Of a DNA stretch of 64,000 bases, positions 63,477 to 64,000 are shown in pieces. The stretch is taken from contig NZ_CP146963.1 in assembly GCF_037113525.1 (NCBI RefSeq), positions 4,030,001-4,094,000 of the forward strand, given 5' to 3'. Source of the stretch: Butyrivibrio fibrisolvens (GTDB lineage: Bacteria; Bacillota; Clostridia; Lachnospirales; Lachnospiraceae). A program made the translations under genes and the position numbers. The stretch's first letter is position 1. Each line of letters starts with the position of its first letter. The notes beneath the pieces were generated by a model that saw nothing but the letters and a program-made list of their open reading frames with translations, had not been told where the DNA came from and searched no databases.

Positions 63477-64000
63477 TCAGTCAAGAACCTCTGCCAGTTC
63501 TTGAGTGTACAGAGTTCTTCCGCTTGGTGACAAGTGAATAGGATCAATAAAATAATCTGCTTTACTATTATCAAATTCAACAGTACCTTTAAGATGTGGA
63601 AGCTTAGCATCTGTCGGAATAGATGCCTTTGATGTGCCTGAAAGATAATACTGTGTATTCTCCTCTTCAAGTATCAATGCAAACTTATATATCATTTCCA
63701 TATACTCTCTGCTGATACCATAGGATATATACTTGGGTGTCTCTATAAAAGTAATCTCTATTTCATTATCTCTGCAAAGCTTTATGATCTTACGAATATA
63801 GCTAATCTGCTCATCATTAAATCCATCACCAGGTTCCAGATCTTCATAAGGAGAGGCCAAATAAGTATTATTATCTTTTGCTACATTCTCCTGAAACTCA
63901 CCATTAACAGATGCTGTCTGTGATATATTGCCGCCTCTGTAAAACACACTACTTGCTACAGTATTATATACAGGCCATGACAATAACAGATCATTGCCGC
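63477..64000 (-). CDS. AlgJ/DltD-like SGNH protein, 5' end outside window
   Basis: The frame is open through position 64000 (…GNDLLLSWPVYNT near the edge), so only the C-terminal ~174 residues are seen. YFIDPIHLSPSGRTLY holds the Asp and His of the SGNH triad; the nucleophile lies outside. EIEITFIETPKYISYG matches exported partners of MBOAT transferases. It is upstream of the AlgI-like gene on the same strand. The expected N-terminal anchor cannot be checked. Confidence 0.82.
   Translation of the reverse strand, partial: GNDLLLSWPVYNTVASSVFYRGGNISQTASVNGEFQENVAKDNNTYLASPYEDLEPGDGFNDEQISYIRKIIKLCRDNEIEITFIETPKYISYGISREYMEMIYKFALILEEENTQYYLSGTSKASIPTDAKLPHLKGTVEFDNSKADYFIDPIHLSPSGRTLYTQELAEVLD

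Overview
The window looks like a chromosome segment of an anaerobic, low-GC Gram-positive bacterium of the Lachnospiraceae, possibly Butyrivibrio-like. This rests on the clostridial-type 5' end of a 16S rRNA gene at the left edge, strong AGGAGG-type ribosome binding sites, AT-rich intergenic DNA, and the style of the proteins (a ferredoxin-domain aldo/keto reductase, a single-frame larC, many DUF-type polytopic membrane proteins). The genus is an inference.

Left flank (1-8.3 kb). A leftward rRNA operon starts with tRNA-Ser(UGA) and tRNA-Ser(GGA) and runs off the edge in 16S. Next come an acyltransferase-3 membrane protein and a small coiled-coil protein (both leftward). A rightward cluster follows: an Fe-S aldo/keto reductase and larE, larB and larC, which make the nickel-pincer nucleotide cofactor; larA is not in the window. 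larB, larC and the DNA just after larC each carry a different short tandem repeat.

Cell-surface glycan locus (8.3-64 kb), mostly on the minus strand. Block 1 (8.3-19.3 kb) is one apparent operon. From its promoter it encodes an MBOAT acyltransferase, a DltD/AlgJ-like SGNH protein, a DltA-like adenylating enzyme, a fold-III PLP decarboxylase, a DltC-like carrier protein, two GT2 glycosyltransferases, a GH88/GH105-like protein, and a fused GHMP sugar kinase/nucleotidyltransferase. It reads as a Dlt-like export-and-transfer system with a decarboxylase added, and is the most unusual part of the window. Block 2 (23.2-34.6 kb) has FdtA/FdtB-like amino-sugar enzymes, polyprenyl-phosphate-sugar synthase-type GT2s, GT-C-like membrane proteins, a UbiA-family phosphoribosyltransferase-like protein and a radical SAM/SPASM protein. 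Block 3 (36.1-47 kb) has nucleotide-sugar enzymes (UDP-GlcA 4-epimerase-like, RfbF, RfbH, ManC, PseC-like) and two related membrane proteins, one of them split by an insertion sequence. Block 4 (48.3-64 kb) is a dense run of GT2, GT4 and GT-C-like genes ending in a second MBOAT/SGNH pair cut by the window edge.

Between blocks sit rightward single genes with their own terminators: two paralogous SGNH lipoproteins, a GNAT acetyltransferase, pseC-like and a GT4. Two complete insertion sequences are delimited to the base. An IS30-family element (21384-23145) has an unusually long 13-bp target duplication and separates the GNAT gene from its terminator. An IS1380-family element (38701-40356) has a 5-bp duplication and interrupts a membrane-protein gene that can be restored in frame. 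No flippase, polymerase or ABC exporter for the glycan is visible. The combination of GT2 sugar-lipid synthases with GT-C-like enzymes suggests that glycan decoration happens on the outer face of the membrane.
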